A stretch of DNA of 23,952 bases from Palsa-892 sp035555855 (lineage in GTDB: Bacteria > Pseudomonadota > Alphaproteobacteria > Rhizobiales > Xanthobacteraceae): NCBI GenBank assembly GCA_035555855.1, contig DATMGD010000014.1, positions 1-23,952 on the forward strand. Reading direction: 5' to 3'. Below are positions 8,143-15,282 of the stretch, piece after piece. The number at the start of each line of letters is the position of its first letter. The first letter of the stretch is position 1. A model generated the notes under the pieces. It did not search any database, had not been told where the DNA came from, and saw only the letters and a program-made list of their open reading frames with translations. Position numbers and translations under genes: made by a program.

Positions 8143-8430
8143 ATGTCCACGGGCGATCGCGAACTCGCAAAATTCCGCGCCGAAATCGACCGGATCGACA
8201 GCGAACTCGTGAAGCTCCTGGCCGCGCGCATGCATGTCGTCGATCAGGTCATCGCGGTCAAGCGCGAAACCGGTCTGCCGGCGTTGATCCCGGAGCGGGT
8301 GGAGGAGGTCGCAACGCGCGTGCGCGAAGAGGCCAAGCGCCTCGGTGCCCCGCCGGAACTCGCCGAACTCGTCTATCGCCGCATGATGGACTGGATCATC
8401 GCCTACGAAGAACGGCGGCTGAAGGGTTAA
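8143..8430 (+). CDS. Chorismate mutase, AroQ/PchB-like
   Basis: 95 residues forming the all-helical AroQ-fold domain, which converts chorismate to prephenate. By alignment from memory, the substrate-binding Arg12 (FRAEIDRID), Arg29 (LLAARM), Lys40 (VIAVKR) and Arg52 (IPERVEEV) are present. The overall pattern resembles PchB, the isochorismate pyruvate lyase, notably IPERV and DWIIAYEE. The glutamine corresponding to Q88 of E. coli or Q90 of PchB is Glu89 here. No salicylate or siderophore genes are near, so a mutase role in Phe/Tyr synthesis is the safer reading. ATG 8143 is chosen over GTG 8131 because GGAG at 8132-8135 is well spaced and avoids overlap with gatA. Confidence 0.88.
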   Translation: MSTGDRELAKFRAEIDRIDSELVKLLAARMHVVDQVIAVKRETGLPALIPERVEEVATRVREEAKRLGAPPELAELVYRRMMDWIIAYEERRLKG

Positions 8431-8471
8431 AGCCGAGCTTGACGGTCTCGTAACCTCGATAGGATAACGAA

Positions 8472-8498
8472 GGCCGTAGTCCGGAGTGCGGAACGGCC
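8472..8498 (+). promoter_or_regulatory. Hairpin enclosing the ribosome site of the patatin-like gene
   Basis: GGCCGT (8472-8477) pairs with ACGGCC (8493-8498) and, inside, TCCG (8480-8483) pairs with CGGA (8489-8492). The hairpin ends one base before the ATG at 8500. The only purine-rich ribosome-site candidate, GGAG at 8483-8486, lies at the loop. There is no U-run, so it is not an intrinsic terminator. A translational effect is inferred only. Confidence 0.4.
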
Positions 8499-8499
8499 T

Positions 8500-9885
8500 A
8501 TGCGTTGGTATAGCGTGTTTGTGGTTGCTGTCTTGTCTGCTGCGGCGGGCTGCGGCAGCGTGCATAATACGCCCCAGAACGTGCCGCTTTCCGGCGAGGG
8601 GCTGGTTCAGTCCGAACCGAACAGGGCTAATTTCGCTCTCGACGATGACATGCTGGTCACGCTCTCTTTCTCGGGCGGCGGGACACGCGCGGCGGCGTTC
8701 TCGTACGGAGCGTTGCGCGCATTCAATGAAACGTCCGTGCCGGCGCGAGCCGGTGGCGGCGTCATGATCGATCGGGTGGATTTCGTTTCCGGCGTCTCGG
8801 GCGGCTCGGTTCCGGCGGCCTATTTCGGCCTGAAGAAGCGGGCGATGCTCGACGACTTCCAGGAGAATTTCCTGCTGCGCAATCCCGAGGAGGCGCTCAA
8901 TACGCAAGTCAACCTTGCCAATCTCGGACGTGGGCTTTCGGGCGGCGTCAATCAGGACACGCAGCTTTCGGGCTGGCTCAACCAGCATCTTTTCAAGGGC
9001 GCGACCTTCAAGGATTTGCGCAACGGCCGCCCGCGCGTCTGGATCAATTCATCGGATATCTATAACCGCACGCCGTTCGTGTTCGGTCACACGGCCTTCG
9101 ATGCGTTGTGCAGTAATCTGGATGAATTTCCGGTCGCCGATGCGGTGGCGGCGTCTTCGGCTGTGCCGGTCGCTTTCGCTCCGATCGTGATCGAAAGCTA
9201 CGGAGAGAAATGCACACGGCCGCTGCCGTCGAAGGTAATACGCGCCGTGAAGGATACAAACGCCAACCCGATGCTGCGTTCGTTCGCGCAGGCATTGATG
9301 CGCTATCGCGACGGCTCGATGAAATATGTGAAGCTGCTCGACGGCGGCCTGGTCGACAATTACGGCCTCTCGGGTTTCACCATCGCGCGGCTCGCCGCCG
9401 ATCGTCCCTATGAGCCGATGACGCCCCACGAAGCGGTGAAGATCCGCCGCGCGATGTTCTTGCTGGTGGATGCGGGGCGCGCGCCGACCGACAGCAAATG
9501 GGTTTCGCAGCTTGAAGGTCCAAGCGGCGCCGAATTGGTCGCTGCGACATCCGATACCGCGCTCGATGCCAGCGTGCGCGCGAGCTATACGGCGTTCCAG
9601 CAGGTGACGAGCGACTGGCAACGCCAGTTGATCGGCTGGCGCTGTTCGCTGCCGCCTGCCGAGCGCAAGCGGCTCGGTATCAAGCCCGGCTGGAATTGCC
9701 GTGACGTGAAATTCTTCGTGGGTCGAGTGGACTTCGGCCAGTTCGACAGCGAGCGCGCGGCGGCGCTGAATGCAATCAAGACACGTTTCACCTTGCCGGC
9801 CGAACAGGTCGAACTTCTCATCCAGTCCGGCAACGAAGCAGTGCGCAGCAGCCCGACCTTTCGCGCGTTTCTCGGCAGCCTCTAA
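8500..9885 (+). CDS. Patatin-like phospholipase lipoprotein
   Basis: 461 residues. The N-terminus MRWYSVFVVAVLSAAAGCGS is a lipoprotein signal with lipobox ending at Cys18, so the mature protein should be lipid-anchored in the envelope. The patatin domain follows: oxyanion-hole FSGGGTRA (58-63), nucleophile elbow GVSGGS with Ser100, and the dyad aspartate in LLDGGLVDNYG (Asp281). The Ser-Asp dyad is complete, so lipid acyl-hydrolase activity is expected. The C-terminal ~150 residues (CSLPPAERKRLG onward) are not recognised and hold two cysteines that might form a disulphide. It is separated from the chorismate mutase by 69 bp containing a hairpin, and ends at a strong terminator. Substrate (membrane phospholipid or other ester) is unknown. 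Confidence 0.88.
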   Translation: MRWYSVFVVAVLSAAAGCGSVHNTPQNVPLSGEGLVQSEPNRANFALDDDMLVTLSFSGGGTRAAAFSYGALRAFNETSVPARAGGGVMIDRVDFVSGVSGGSVPAAYFGLKKRAMLDDFQENFLLRNPEEALNTQVNLANLGRGLSGGVNQDTQLSGWLNQHLFKGATFKDLRNGRPRVWINSSDIYNRTPFVFGHTAFDALCSNLDEFPVADAVAASSAVPVAFAPIVIESYGEKCTRPLPSKVIRAVKDTNANPMLRSFAQALMRYRDGSMKYVKLLDGGLVDNYGLSGFTIARLAADRPYEPMTPHEAVKIRRAMFLLVDAGRAPTDSKWVSQLEGPSGAELVAATSDTALDASVRASYTAFQQVTSDWQRQLIGWRCSLPPAERKRLGIKPGWNCRDVKFFVGRVDFGQFDSERAAALNAIKTRFTLPAEQVELLIQSGNEAVRSSPTFRAFLGSL

Positions 9886-9892
9886 TCAAACA

Positions 9893-9931
9893 GAAGCCGC
9901 AGCAGCTTTTTGCTGCCGCGGCTTCGTTTAG
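9893..9931. terminator. Bidirectional intrinsic terminator between convergent genes
   Basis: A 14-bp stem (9893-9906 with 9912-9925, one A/C mismatch) closes a TTTTT loop. It is followed on the + strand by GTTTAGTTT; on the - strand by TGTTTGATT. It lies between the patatin lipoprotein and the small minus-strand gene, so it can stop both. Confidence 0.8.
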
Positions 9932-9944
9932 TTTCGTGTTCGGA

Positions 9945-10184
9945 TTATTCAGCCGGCGCCGGTGAAGGCGTACGAGGCATTGCCGGCGTCGTAGGTGTTG
10001 CCGGTTCCGAGATGTTCGGGGTGCCCGCCGCATTTGGCTGCGTATCGGGCGGCGAAACCGCGGCCCACACGAATGCCGCCAATACAATGGCGGCCAGCAA
10101 ACCGAGGAAAAGCATTACACTGGATGTCGTGGGTGTTTCGCTGGCGTAATCATATTCCGAACGGTAGGGGTTCACGCGTGGCAT
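9945..10184 (-). CDS. Small single-span membrane protein, unknown function
   Basis: 79 residues, not recognised. A polar N-terminus (MPRVNPYRSEYDYASETPT) precedes one hydrophobic helix (SSVMLFLGLLAAIVLAAFVWAAV, about 21-43) and a Pro/Thr/Ala-rich tail (about 44-79) that should be disordered, probably periplasmic. The strong ribosome site AAGGAGG lies 6 nt before the ATG, the gene has its own terminator, and the composition is protein-like, so it is likely real. Short proteins with this layout are common in Bradyrhizobium relatives as hypothetical proteins. It is divergent from lrgAB. No function is proposed. Confidence 0.75.
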   Translation of the reverse strand: MPRVNPYRSEYDYASETPTTSSVMLFLGLLAAIVLAAFVWAAVSPPDTQPNAAGTPNISEPATPTTPAMPRTPSPAPAE

Positions 10185-10244
10185 GAGTTCCTCCTTTCCT
10201 TGTCTTCCTGACGGAAAAACGTTTGGTTTGCGGAGGCGTTCCGG

Positions 10245-10258
10245 TTTTCGCGCGAAAA
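10245..10258. promoter_or_regulatory. Perfect 14-bp palindrome, candidate operator of lrgAB
   Basis: TTTTCGCGCGAAAA is a perfect inverted repeat in the short space between the divergent small membrane protein gene and lrgA. It sits 46 bp upstream of the lrgA ATG, near where a promoter would be. The binding protein is unknown. Confidence 0.35.
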
Positions 10259-10303
10259 GTTAGGATGCATGGAACCCGCCAGATGATTCCATGGGGTGCT
10301 TCC

Positions 10304-10675
10304 ATGCTGCATGCGATCGTTGTGCTGCTTGTCTGCCAGCTTGCCGGCGAAACGCTCGCGCATTTTCTTGCGCTGCCGCTGCCCGGCCCGGTGATCGGCT
10401 TGATGCTCTTGCTCGCCGCACTGTTACTGCGTGTTCCATTGCCGACGGAAACCGAGGGAACCGCTGACGGATTGCTACAGCATCTCTCGCTGCTGTTTGT
10501 TCCGGCCGGTGTCGGCGTCGTGCAGCAGCTCGATCTTTTGGGCGCTGAGGGCGGGCGGCTGATGATCGTGATTTTGGGTTCCACGATCATCGCGCTGGCA
10601 GCGACGGCGCTCACGTTCACCTGGGTCGCCAAACTGATGGGACAGGATGAGGAACACGGGGAGGCCGCGGAATGA
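10304..10675 (+). CDS. lrgA: CidA/LrgA family (holin-like) membrane protein
   Basis: 123 residues from the ATG at 10304 (MLHAIVVLLVCQLAGETLAH), a typical start for YohJ/LrgA proteins. Conserved family features are the segment LPLPGPVIGLMLLLAALL and LSLLFVPAGVGVVQ in the middle, with four membrane helices. LrgA/CidA proteins resemble phage holins and act with LrgB/CidB; roles in autolysis control and in pyruvate or glycolate-type transport have been described. An in-frame ATG at 10283 would add seven residues and cannot be excluded. The stop overlaps the start of lrgB by 4 bp (ATGA), which implies coupled translation. Confidence 0.88.
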   Translation: MLHAIVVLLVCQLAGETLAHFLALPLPGPVIGLMLLLAALLLRVPLPTETEGTADGLLQHLSLLFVPAGVGVVQQLDLLGAEGGRLMIVILGSTIIALAATALTFTWVAKLMGQDEEHGEAAE

Positions 10676-11391
10676 CGCGCTTCGTCGACCTGTGGGTTTA
10701 TCTTTCCGGCACGCCGCTACTGTGGCTCACCGCGACGGTGGTCGCCTATGTCGTTGCCGATGCGATCTCGGCGATGCTGAAGCGCAACCCGCTCGCCAAT
10801 CCGGTACTGCTCGCGATTCTGATGGTGTCTTCGTTGCTTCTGATTTCGAAGACGACATTCCCGGCTTACTTCGCCGGCGCTCAGTTCGTGCATTTTCTGC
10901 TGGGGCCGGCGACTGTGGCGCTTGCCGTGCCGCTCTATCGGCATCTGCCTGAAGTGAAACGGGCGCTGGTGCCGATGCTTTCGGCCCTTTTGGTCGGCTC
11001 GGTCACGGCGATTGCGTCGGCGGTGGTGCTCGCGCGTTACCTCGACCTCAACCAGGCGGCGACATTGGCGCTGGCGCCGAAATCGGCAACGGCCGCGATC
11101 GCTATGGGTGTCGGCGAGAAGATCGGCACCAACCCTGCGCTCGTCGCGGTTTTCACCGTCATGACCGGGATCACCGGCGCCATTGTCGTGACGCCGCTGA
11201 TGAACCTCCTGCGGCTCAAGAATTACGCGGCGCGGGGTTTTGCCGCAGGGCTGGTGTCCCACGGCATCGGTACGGCGCGGGCGTTTCAGGTGAGTTCTCT
11301 CGCAGGCACCTTTGCCGGAATTGCGCTTGGCCTGAACGGCCTCCTGACCGCTATTCTGGTGCCGCTATTGTTGCCTTTGCTGCTGAAATAA
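10672..11391 (+). CDS. lrgB: LrgB/CidB family membrane protein
   Basis: 239 residues, normal for LrgB. Motifs seen are the N-terminal PLLWLTATVVAYVVADAI, NPVLLAILMVSSLL, the central LGPATVALAVPLYRHLPEVKR, LALAPKSATAAIAMGVGEKIG and GLVSHGIGTARAFQ near the C-terminus, all strongly typical of the LrgB/YohK/plastid PLGG1 family. The plant relative carries glycolate and glycerate; several bacterial ones handle pyruvate-like acids, so a small organic acid is the best guess. It overlaps lrgA by 4 bp and is followed after 13 bp by gatB, which may be partly read through from here. Confidence 0.93.
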   Translation: MTRFVDLWVYLSGTPLLWLTATVVAYVVADAISAMLKRNPLANPVLLAILMVSSLLLISKTTFPAYFAGAQFVHFLLGPATVALAVPLYRHLPEVKRALVPMLSALLVGSVTAIASAVVLARYLDLNQAATLALAPKSATAAIAMGVGEKIGTNPALVAVFTVMTGITGAIVVTPLMNLLRLKNYAARGFAAGLVSHGIGTARAFQVSSLAGTFAGIALGLNGLLTAILVPLLLPLLLK

Positions 11392-11404
11392 CTAAAAAGC
11401 CGCC

Positions 11405-12883
11405 ATGACACAGGCATCGGCACAAGCACCGAAATCCAAGCTCCTCAAGGGCGATACCGGCGAATGGGAAGTCGTGATCGGCATGGAAGTCCATGCCCAG
11501 GTCACTTCCAACGCCAAGCTTTTCTCCGGCGCTTCGACGGCGTTCGGCGGGGAGCCGAACGATCATGTGTCGCTGGTCGATGCGGCGATGCCGGGCATGC
11601 TGCCGGTCATCAACGAATATTGCGTCGAGCAGGCGGTGAAGACCGGGCTGGGCCTCAAGGCCGCGATCAATCTGAGATCGACGTTCGATCGCAAGAATTA
11701 TTTCTACCCCGATCTGCCGCAGGGCTATCAGATCAGCCAGTTCAAGTCGCCGATCGTCGGCGAGGGCAAGGTCGTTGTCGACGTGCCGGGCAGCGAGCAG
11801 ATCGAGGTCGGTATCGAGCGCCTGCATCTCGAGCAGGATGCCGGCAAATCCATTCACGACCAGCACGCGACGATGTCGCTCGTCGATCTCAACCGCTCGG
11901 GCGTCGCGTTGATGGAAATCGTCTCGAAGCCCGACATGCGCTCGTCGGATGAAGCGCGGGCTTATCTCTCCAAGCTGCGCACGATCTTGCGCTATCTCGG
12001 CACCTGCGACGGGGACATGGACAAAGGCAGCATGCGCGCCGACGTCAATGTCTCGGTGCGCAAACCCGGCGCACCGCTCGGCACGCGCTGCGAGATCAAG
12101 AACGTCAATTCCATCCGCTTCGTCGGACAGGCGATCGATTACGAAGCACGCCGCCAGATCGAAATCATCGAGGACGGCGGCACGATCGACCAAGAGACGC
12201 GGCTGTTCGATAACGCCAAGGGCGAGACGCGCTCGATGCGCTCGAAGGAAGAGGCGCACGACTATCGCTATTTCCCCGATCCGGATCTCTTGCCGCTCGA
12301 ATTCGATCAGGCCTTTGTGGATAAATTGAAAGAAGGTCTGCCGGAATTGCCCGACGAGAAGAAGGCGCGCTTCGTCAAGGAATACGGTCTGTCGGATTAC
12401 GACGCCGGCGTGCTCTCGGCGGAGCGCGAGACTGCCGATTATTTCGAGGAAGCGGCTAAGGGCCACGACGCCAAGGCGGCTGCGAACTTCGTCATCAATG
12501 AATTGTTCGGCCGTCTGAACAAGGAAGGAAAGTCCATCACCGAGTCCCCGGTGACGGCGAAGCAGATCGCGGAAGTCGTCGGGCTCATCGCCGACGGCAC
12601 GATCTCGGGCAAGATCGCGAAGGATCTGTTTGAAATCCTCTGGACGGAAGGCGGCGAACCGCGCGCGATCGTCGAACTGCGCGGCATGAAGCAGGTCACC
12701 GATACGGGCGCCATCGAAAAGGCGATCGATGAAGTGATCGCGAAGAATCCCGACAAGGTCGAGCAGGTGAAAGCGAAGCCGACGATGCTTGGCTGGTTCG
12801 TCGGTCAGGTGATGAAGCAGTCCGGCGGCAAGGCTAATCCGCAGGCCGTGAACGAACTCCTGAAGAAAAAACTCGGTATCTGA
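11405..12883 (+). CDS. gatB: Aspartyl/glutamyl-tRNA(Asn/Gln) amidotransferase subunit B
   Basis: 492 residues, full length for GatB, the kinase and tRNA-binding subunit that phosphorylates the carboxylate of the mischarged amino acid and accepts ammonia from GatA. Conserved stretches are WEVVIGMEVHAQV at the start, KNYFYPDLPQGYQISQ, RLHLEQDAGKS, LVDLNRSGVALMEIVS, MRADVNVSVR and EIKNVNSIRFV. The last ~150 residues form the helical YqeY-like tail, ending NPQAVNELLKKKLGI. The start is the ATG giving ~17 residues before the core; a good ribosome site is lacking (AAAAAGCC). It lies about 3.3 kb downstream of gatCA, separated by envelope genes. Confidence 0.97.
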   Translation: MTQASAQAPKSKLLKGDTGEWEVVIGMEVHAQVTSNAKLFSGASTAFGGEPNDHVSLVDAAMPGMLPVINEYCVEQAVKTGLGLKAAINLRSTFDRKNYFYPDLPQGYQISQFKSPIVGEGKVVVDVPGSEQIEVGIERLHLEQDAGKSIHDQHATMSLVDLNRSGVALMEIVSKPDMRSSDEARAYLSKLRTILRYLGTCDGDMDKGSMRADVNVSVRKPGAPLGTRCEIKNVNSIRFVGQAIDYEARRQIEIIEDGGTIDQETRLFDNAKGETRSMRSKEEAHDYRYFPDPDLLPLEFDQAFVDKLKEGLPELPDEKKARFVKEYGLSDYDAGVLSAERETADYFEEAAKGHDAKAAANFVINELFGRLNKEGKSITESPVTAKQIAEVVGLIADGTISGKIAKDLFEILWTEGGEPRAIVELRGMKQVTDTGAIEKAIDEVIAKNPDKVEQVKAKPTMLGWFVGQVMKQSGGKANPQAVNELLKKKLGI

Positions 12884-12916
12884 TCTGTAATCATCGCTAG
12901 CCTTCGGCGCTGTCTG

Positions 12917-14437
12917 ATGACGAGCCATGAAATGACGAGCACAAGGACGGGGCGGGATGGCTGGCTCTCTTGCCTGCTGTCAGGCCGGGGCGTGCTTGCT
13001 TTCTGGATTCTCTACAGTCTCGGGCACGCCGTCTTCCGGCTCAGCGTTTCGCACACGCTTTCGCTCGATGACTCGCGCTCGAACGAACTCGCGCAGGAGC
13101 TTGCGCTTGGCTACCAGAACCAGCAGCCGCCGCTTTACGAATGGCTGCTGTGGACCGCGCAGCAGTTTCTCGGCACCGGCATCGAAAGCACTTTATTTGT
13201 TCGCTACACGCTAATCGCGGCGATCGGTATCGCCTGCTATGGCGCTGTGCGCGCGGCACTCAAGGATGATCGTTGGGCGGCGGTGGCTTCGCTTTCGCTC
13301 GCAGCAAGTTATCCCGTCGGCTGGACATTCCATGAATGGGCGACGCAGACGGTCCTGCTGTGCATTGCCTGTTTCGCGACGCTGCATGCGGCAATCAACT
13401 GGATCGAGAAGCCGTCGCTCCGAAGCGCGTTCTGGTTTGGCGTCGCGATCGGTCTCGGGCTGCTGTCGAAGTTCAGCTATATCCTGACCATTGGCGGGCT
13501 GCTGATCGCGATGCTCAGCATGCCGGAAACGCGCAGGGCGCTTTGCGATCGCAGGCTGTTGCTCACGGCTGCGATCGCCATGGCGATGATCGCTCCCTAT
13601 ATTTTCTGGTTAGTTACCGTGGATGTCGATGTCGCTGCGGCGGTCGCGAAGAAGATGATTTTGGTATCGCAACCGTATTCCGTCCGCGTTCTGAAGGGGC
13701 TGGGACGGCTTGCGAGCTCCATTCCGCTGTTTCTGTTGCCGTGGCTTCTCTTCATCGGGTTGCTTGCACCGAAGGCCTTTGGTTTCGGAAAGGCAGCGGT
13801 CTCCGCGGGACTGATCGAGCGGTTGGCGCTTCGCACAATGATCGCGGCTGCGATTCTCGCCGCGCTCGGCATCATCGCAATCGGCGCGACTAATATTGCC
13901 GAGCGCTACATGCACGCAATCGTGATGATTGCACCGATCTATGTTTTCGCGCGTATTCGGCGTTTTGACCCAGCCGGCCAGTCGATGCGGCCAATCGTGA
14001 TTCTTGTCTTTACATTAGTGTTGATCGTGATCGGCATCCGCGTCGCGGCGGAGTCCGATAGTTTTGCCAGCCGGCGCGCGTCACGGCTATGGCAGATTCC
14101 GTTCCAGTCGCTTGCCGAACAACTCAAGCAGCGTGGTATCGACCACGGCACGGTGATTACAATAGGTGTACGCGAAGCCGGCAACCTGCGCGCGTTCCTG
14201 CCGCATCTTCGTGTCATTGCACGGGATTCGTTGCGTGTGCTGCACCCGGCGCTCGGGCAAGATGCCAGCTTGTGCGTACTGGTCTATCCTGCCGGTGACG
14301 CCGTGGGGCCGAAAATATCAGCGGCCGGGCCCCCCGAGCGGATAGAAGCTTCGGGCCGGACCGCGTGGTTCGGATACCCGCGCAGCGGCACCTGGTTTGT
14401 CGCCAAGCTCGATCCGCAATCGCCGATGTGCCGCTGA
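12917..14437 (+). CDS. GT39/ArnT-like membrane glycosyltransferase
   Basis: 506 residues with about ten to eleven hydrophobic helices. The first periplasmic loop contains LSLDDSRSNELAQELALGYQNQQPPLYEW; the D51-D52 pair and the PPLYEW motif match the PMT_2/GT39 group, whose members use polyprenyl-phosphate sugar donors to glycosylate lipids or proteins on the periplasmic side. The final ~120 residues form a soluble domain (SFASRRASRLWQIPFQSL onward) with a cluster of basic residues. The donor and acceptor are unknown; lipid A, a polysaccharide or a lipid carrier are all possible. It starts 33 bp after gatB; ATG 12932 is an alternative start. Confidence 0.8.
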   Translation: MTSHEMTSTRTGRDGWLSCLLSGRGVLAFWILYSLGHAVFRLSVSHTLSLDDSRSNELAQELALGYQNQQPPLYEWLLWTAQQFLGTGIESTLFVRYTLIAAIGIACYGAVRAALKDDRWAAVASLSLAASYPVGWTFHEWATQTVLLCIACFATLHAAINWIEKPSLRSAFWFGVAIGLGLLSKFSYILTIGGLLIAMLSMPETRRALCDRRLLLTAAIAMAMIAPYIFWLVTVDVDVAAAVAKKMILVSQPYSVRVLKGLGRLASSIPLFLLPWLLFIGLLAPKAFGFGKAAVSAGLIERLALRTMIAAAILAALGIIAIGATNIAERYMHAIVMIAPIYVFARIRRFDPAGQSMRPIVILVFTLVLIVIGIRVAAESDSFASRRASRLWQIPFQSLAEQLKQRGIDHGTVITIGVREAGNLRAFLPHLRVIARDSLRVLHPALGQDASLCVLVYPAGDAVGPKISAAGPPERIEASGRTAWFGYPRSGTWFVAKLDPQSPMCR

Positions 14438-14527
14438 TCCCTTTGCGCCCGGCGTGGAATTCGATAGATAACAACCACAACAATTCTGAATCACGCGCAC
14501 GTTCGTTGTGCATCGCAAGGATAGGTC

Positions 14528-15160
14528 ATGCCAGCACGCTTCAAGCTTTACGGCCATCAACGCTCGGGTCCCACCTACAAGGTCGCGCTTGCGCTCGCGC
14601 TGCTCGATGCGCCGTTCGAGTTCGAGCATGTCGATTTGCCGAAAGGTGCGCAGAAAGAGCCGGGCTATCTCGCCAAGAACCGCTATGGCCAGGTGCCGTG
14701 TCTCTATGACGGTGCGCATCATTTCTGTCAGTCGGCGTCGATCCTGCAGTATCTCGCCGAGACGCTGAACAAGTTCGGTGGCAGAAGCCCCGAGGAGCAT
14801 GCGCGTATTCGCGAGTGGATGTTCTGGGACTTCGACAAGCTTGCGCCCGGCATCTATCGCTCGCGCGCCTTTGCGCTCGGTATTCGCAAGGCGGAGCCCC
14901 AGGTCGTCGATTATTTCAAGGCCGAGGGTGAGGCGGGCCTGAAAGTGCTCGAAGAACATCTCGTGCAGCATGCATGGCTGGTCGGTGAACAACCGAGCAT
15001 TGCGGATGTCGATGTCTATGGCGCGGTCTACTACGCAGCAGCCGGCGGTTTCGATCTCGCGCGCTTCCCGAAAATCGCGGCATGGAAAAAGAAAATCGAA
15101 GCCCTGCCGGGTTATGCGACGCCAGAGGAGTTGTGCCCGGTAGGCGCAAAAGCGGCCTGA
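14528..15160 (+). CDS. Glutathione S-transferase family protein
   Basis: 210 residues with the two-domain GST layout. The N-terminal thioredoxin-like domain (about 1-80) shows FKLYGHQRSGPTYKVALALALLD, the YGQVPCLYDG cis-proline motif at about residue 57 and the glutathione-contacting FCQSASILQYLAE (the usual E/QS pair). The all-helical C-terminal domain contains WLVGEQPSIADVDVYGAVYY with the conserved N-capping box SIADVDVY, then FPKIAAWKKKIEALPGY. AAGGA at 14517-14521 is the ribosome site. The typical catalytic Ser may be Ser13. The substrate is unknown. It appears to be a single gene. Confidence 0.92.
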   Translation: MPARFKLYGHQRSGPTYKVALALALLDAPFEFEHVDLPKGAQKEPGYLAKNRYGQVPCLYDGAHHFCQSASILQYLAETLNKFGGRSPEEHARIREWMFWDFDKLAPGIYRSRAFALGIRKAEPQVVDYFKAEGEAGLKVLEEHLVQHAWLVGEQPSIADVDVYGAVYYAAAGGFDLARFPKIAAWKKKIEALPGYATPEELCPVGAKAA

Positions 15161-15282
15161 TTTCAGCGCCTACAGCGGCAATGCCACAAAGCGGCCAAGT
15201 TCCGGTGTTGACGGATTTGCGGGAACCGACGATTTTCCCTGCCTTCGCCGTCTCACTGTTCACCCGCCAGCCCGAGTAATTC

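Noticed and set aside
8472..8498. The hairpin before the patatin gene as a terminator of the gatCA transcript
   Set aside because: No U-run follows and the structure runs into the start codon.
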